Below are positions 5,610 to 7,113 of a stretch of DNA of 7,113 nucleotides, piece after piece. Position 1 is the first letter of the stretch, and every line of letters begins with the position of its first letter. The stretch comes from Chloroflexota bacterium. Its GTDB lineage: Bacteria > Chloroflexota > Dehalococcoidia > Bin125. The notes beneath the pieces were generated by a model that was not told the DNA's origin, made no database searches, and worked only from the letters and a program-made list of their open reading frames with translations. The stretch spans positions 1 through 7,113 of the forward strand of contig JAPUIR010000274.1 of the NCBI GenBank assembly GCA_027296805.1. The letters run 5' to 3'. A program made the translations under genes and the position numbers.

Positions 5610-6737
5610 TCAGTTGACGTCTTTGTTGGGGTTGATCAGGTATTTCTCGCCCGTAGCGCGTTTGTTGTAGACCGCGATGTTGTCGAGGTCGAGCGCCTCG
5701 GCGAGCGAGATCTCCTTCGCGTAGCTGCTGGCGAAGGTGGTCGTTACCTCGTCGGCGACGCGTTGGCGCAGGCGTTCGGCCGCCTCCGGGCCGATTCGCT
5801 CCAGGAAGGGTGGGAGGAGCCAGCCCCCGATACCCCAGGCCATGCCAAAATTGCGCCGCAGCTCCGTCGGTGAGGTGTCCAGGCCGCCGTAGATATAGAC
5901 CTGTTTGTGGACGGTGGAACCGTAGCGGCTGAAGCCCGGGTTGTTGGCCATCGCAGCGACTTCCATGCAGCCGAGGACCTGGCTCGCCAGAAGGCCGCCG
6001 CCGGTGGCGTCGAACGCGATAGTGGCGCCGGTCTCGCTCAGCGCCTCGGTCAGATCGTCTGCGAAGGTCGCTGTGCTCGTATCGCAGACGTAGCGCGCGC
6101 CGATCGATTTCAGCAGCTCGACGTGTTCCGGCCGGCGCACAATGTTGACAAGGTCGATGTCCTCGTCGAGGCAGATCTTTTGCAGCATCTGGCCAAGGTT
6201 CGAGGCGGCTGCGGTGTGCACCAAGGCGGTGTGGCCCTCGAGTCGCATCGTTTCGACCATGCCGAGCACGGTCAACGGATTCACGAAGCACGACGCTCCC
6301 TCTGTCGGTGTCGTGCCGTCGTGGAGGAGGAGGCACTGGGCGACGTTGAGCAGGCGGAATTGGGCATACATATCGCGGCCAAGCGCGGCCACCGTCTTGC
6401 CAAGCAACGCTTGGGCGGCAGCACTCGAACCAGCCTCGACGACGACGCCCGCGCCTTCGTTGCCGACGGGCATCGGCTGGTCGAAGCGGTCGGCCACCAT
6501 CGGCAGCAATTGCGGCGGGATCGGCGCGCTGATCCGCGGGTTGTCGGGCGTACCGGATGCTTCGGCCTTGCTCATGTCCGCCGGGCCAAACAGCAGCCCA
6601 AGATCCGACGGGTTGATGGGAGCCGCTTCGACCCGCATGACGACCTCGTCCGGTCCGGGTGCCGGCATCTCGATGTCGGCAAGCGAGAGCTCGAGTCGGC
6701 CATCGCTGGTGATTGTGGAGTGGAGCTGTCGTGCCAT
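5610..6737 (-). CDS. MDR-superfamily oxidoreductase, quinone-oxidoreductase-like, no zinc ligands seen
   Basis: The 375-residue protein is a medium-chain dehydrogenase/reductase that should transfer hydride from NADPH to a quinone, enoyl or similar acceptor. The GroES-like half shows EMPAPGPDEVVMRVEAAPINPSD (23-45) and GNEGAGVVVEAG (92-103). The Rossmann half has GHTALVHTAAASNLGQML (168-185), the usual AAxxNLG nucleotide loop of quinone oxidoreductases, then DLVNIVRR (195-202), the FDATGGG strand (242-248) and an YIYGGL strand (281-286). The catalytic and structural zinc cysteine motifs of alcohol dehydrogenases are absent. A roughly 40-residue segment between NPSDL and GNEGAG (about 50-90) is longer than in minimal family members. 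ATG 6737 has ACGAGG 7 bases upstream. It is the first gene of the leftward operon, and its promoter must lie in or beside the tRNA-derived segment at 6768-6826. Confidence 0.93.
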   Translation of the reverse strand: MARQLHSTITSDGRLELSLADIEMPAPGPDEVVMRVEAAPINPSDLGLLFGPADMSKAEASGTPDNPRISAPIPPQLLPMVADRFDQPMPVGNEGAGVVVEAGSSAAAQALLGKTVAALGRDMYAQFRLLNVAQCLLLHDGTTPTEGASCFVNPLTVLGMVETMRLEGHTALVHTAAASNLGQMLQKICLDEDIDLVNIVRRPEHVELLKSIGARYVCDTSTATFADDLTEALSETGATIAFDATGGGLLASQVLGCMEVAAMANNPGFSRYGSTVHKQVYIYGGLDTSPTELRRNFGMAWGIGGWLLPPFLERIGPEAAERLRQRVADEVTTTFASSYAKEISLAEALDLDNIAVYNKRATGEKYLINPNKDVN

Positions 6738-6767
6738 GGGGTTGCCTCGTCATCTGATGGTGGGGAC

Positions 6768-6826
6768 TGGTCCCCCCGGCAGGAATCGAACCTGCGCGCA
6801 TGGTTTAGGAAACCACAACTGGGGGG
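6768..6826 (-). tRNA. Partial (D-armless) tRNA-Arg(CCT), probable attachment-site remnant
   Basis: On the minus strand, read 5' to 3', there is a C6 run (6826-6821), a 4-base linker (6820-6817), an anticodon stem GTGGT/ACCAT around loop TTCCTAA (6811-6805, anticodon CCT at 6809-6807), a 4-base variable loop, the T arm GCAGG-TTCGATT-CCTGC (6795-6779), 3' acceptor CGGGGGG (6778-6772), discriminator A (6771) and encoded CCA (6770-6768). The T arm and anticodon arm are fully convincing, and CCT gives arginine. The D arm and a normal 5' half are missing. The C6 run can pair with the G6 of the 3' acceptor strand, so a D-armless fold is possible, but position 7/66 would be A-C. The best reading is the 3' portion of a tRNA gene left at an integration junction. 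Confidence 0.8.
6801..6815. repeat. Perfect inverted repeat at the anticodon, candidate recombination core site
   Basis: TGGTTT (6801-6806) and AAACCA (6810-6815) are exact inverted repeats flanking AGG, the complement of the CCT anticodon. Tyrosine recombinases that target tRNA genes commonly cross over in the anticodon loop between inverted half-sites, which here are 6 bp each. The repeat is also just the anticodon stem, so it is expected in part. Confidence 0.5.
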
Positions 6827-6858
6827 TTGCTGAGAGTCGCTAGAGGGCGCTGCCAGAT

Positions 6859-6863
6859 AGGAG
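6859..6863 (+). promoter_or_regulatory. Ribosome binding site of the integrase gene
   Basis: AGGAG lies 7 bases before GTG 6871. It decides the integrase start against the later in-frame TTG codons at 6907 and 6919 and ATG at 7021, none of which has comparable spacing. Confidence 0.6.
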
Positions 6864-6870
6864 CAGCATA

Positions 6871-7113
6871 GTGGCAGTCGCAGAGAGTCGCCTAAAGTCG
6901 TCCCCGTTGCCGTCAGGATTGCCGTCAAATTCGCCCGCTGATAGGCACGCCGCCCACGTCTTCCTCAGTCAGCTCCAGGCCGGCTCTGGGCGGCACAACC
7001 AGCAAGCGGCGCTCGGCGTCATGGCGCGCATGATCGCCCCAGAGGCGGACTGGGCGTCCTTCCCTTGGCACGAGCTGCGCTACCCCCACGCGTCGCTCAT
7101 TCGGACCACGCTG
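6871..7113 (+). CDS. Tyrosine recombinase/integrase, N-terminal part; 3' end outside window
   Basis: The frame is open from the stop at 6841-6843 to the right edge; from GTG 6871 it gives 81 residues. Residues 1-25 are low-complexity and Ser/Pro-rich. From about 26 the sequence matches the SAM-like core-binding domain of tyrosine integrases: HVFLSQLQAGSGRHNQQAALGV (29-50), MARMIAP (51-57), SFPWHELRYPHASLIRTTL (63-81). In relatives I know this stretch as 'YLaSLapGSRRTmrqALdviA..l......lpWh.LRYqHt..lR..L'. The catalytic domain (R-K-H-R-H-Y) would lie beyond the window. It would cut and rejoin DNA at the adjacent tRNA-derived site. The Arg-Arg of SGSRRT is SGRHN here, which may be a normal variant. 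It faces away from the tRNA fragment and begins 44 bases from its edge. Confidence 0.82.
   Translation, partial: MAVAESRLKSSPLPSGLPSNSPADRHAAHVFLSQLQAGSGRHNQQAALGVMARMIAPEADWASFPWHELRYPHASLIRTTL
6876..6900 (+). repeat. Three AGTCG repeats exactly 10 bases apart (fourth copy at 6835-6839)
   Basis: AGTCG occurs at 6876-6880, 6886-6890 and 6896-6900, so all three face the same side of the helix. A further copy at 6835-6839 is 41 bases before the first. GAGAGTCGC is shared by 6832-6840 and 6883-6891. The three phased copies lie inside the first ten codons of the integrase gene; together with the fourth they flank its start. They could be arm-type integrase or accessory-protein sites. Confidence 0.5.
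6907..6927 (+). repeat. Tandem 9-bp direct repeat with 12-base period
   Basis: TTGCCGTCA occurs at 6907-6915 and again at 6919-6927, separated by GGA. It encodes LPSGLPSN in the Ser/Pro-rich N-terminus of the integrase. It may be a protein-binding repeat or a recent 12-base duplication. Confidence 0.6.

Larger units (their letters stand above)
6768..7113 (+). mobile_element. Candidate end of an element integrated at tRNA-Arg(CCT): att junction plus integrase
   Basis: The tRNA fragment has its CCA end toward the chromosomal-looking MDR operon and its anticodon end toward the integrase start. Integration into a tRNA gene leaves exactly this at the distal end of the element: a copy of the tRNA 3' part followed by the original downstream DNA. 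The element would therefore extend to the right, beyond the window, with an intact tRNA-Arg(CCT) at its other end. The second end is not visible, so this is inference from geometry and from the known habit of tyrosine integrases to use tRNA 3' halves. Confidence 0.55.

Noticed and set aside
5392..6801. Long minus-strand frame of 469 codons
   Set aside because: It overlaps the well-supported MDR oxidoreductase in another frame and is Arg/Gly/Pro-rich without family motifs; a GC-rich shadow.
6768..6826. Complete functional tRNA-Arg gene
   Set aside because: No D arm and no conserved GG or D-stem bases lie between the anticodon arm and the integrase gene; only the 3' part is present.
5907..6833. 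Long plus-strand frame of 308 codons antisense to the MDR gene
   Set aside because: Its tail (RQESNLRAWFRKPQL) is the typical false translation of an antisense tRNA, and the rest is antisense to a real gene.
6768..6870. tmRNA (ssrA) 3' end, another common integration target
   Set aside because: The anticodon-type stem-loop with a clear CCT loop and the short variable loop fit tRNA-Arg; the acceptor would need a 5' CCCCCC start, unlike the GGGG start of tmRNA.
1..7113. CRISPR array, toxin-antitoxin pair or defence genes
   Set aside because: No spaced repeat array and no such protein families are visible in any frame; any cargo of the element would lie to the right of the window.

Overview
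This is a GC-rich bacterial window, dense with ordinary metabolic genes, that ends at what looks like the edge of an integrated element. A luciferase-like flavin oxidoreductase, an SDR, a zinc-less MDR and an HSL-type esterase, together with a Flp-type pilin and a standalone Clp N-domain protein, would suit a Chloroflexota (for example Dehalococcoidia/SAR202-like) or possibly an actinobacterial genome. No marker gene here proves this, so taxonomy is inference.

Left part, plus strand: the C-terminal half of a probable extracellular protein (FN3-like plus F5/8 type C/discoidin-like domains, positions 2-736), a short Flp-like pilin (856-1110) and an LLM-class flavin-dependent oxidoreductase (1290-2357). 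Hairpins at 2365-2383 and 2417-2438 lie between this gene and the next one, which converges on it.

Centre and right, all minus strand, read from right to left: an MDR oxidoreductase (6737-5610), a small unrecognised protein (5581-5150) and a tiny TPR-like protein (about 5104-4928), closely spaced and probably one operon. After a 149-base gap with an AT-rich patch and a perfect 10-bp palindrome come a standalone Clp N-domain protein (4778-4317) and an SDR (4310-3447), six bases apart. An HSL-family esterase (3356-2445) follows after a 90-base gap. The enzymes look like housekeeping or catabolic oxidoreductases and a hydrolase; no single pathway can be assigned.

The most interesting part is the last 350 bases. 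On the minus strand at 6768-6826 lies the 3' half of a tRNA-Arg(CCT): anticodon arm, T arm, 3' acceptor strand and CCA, with no D arm. Immediately beyond it, on the plus strand, a tyrosine recombinase gene starts at GTG 6871 with a good Shine-Dalgarno and runs off the window. The geometry fits the distal attachment junction of an element integrated into a tRNA-Arg gene, with the element to the right. Two features are odd: the tRNA fragment is closed by C6/G6 runs so that it could fold as a D-armless tRNA, and the first codons of the integrase carry AGTCG repeats exactly 10 bases apart plus a 9-bp direct repeat with a 12-base period, which could be recombinase or accessory binding sites.
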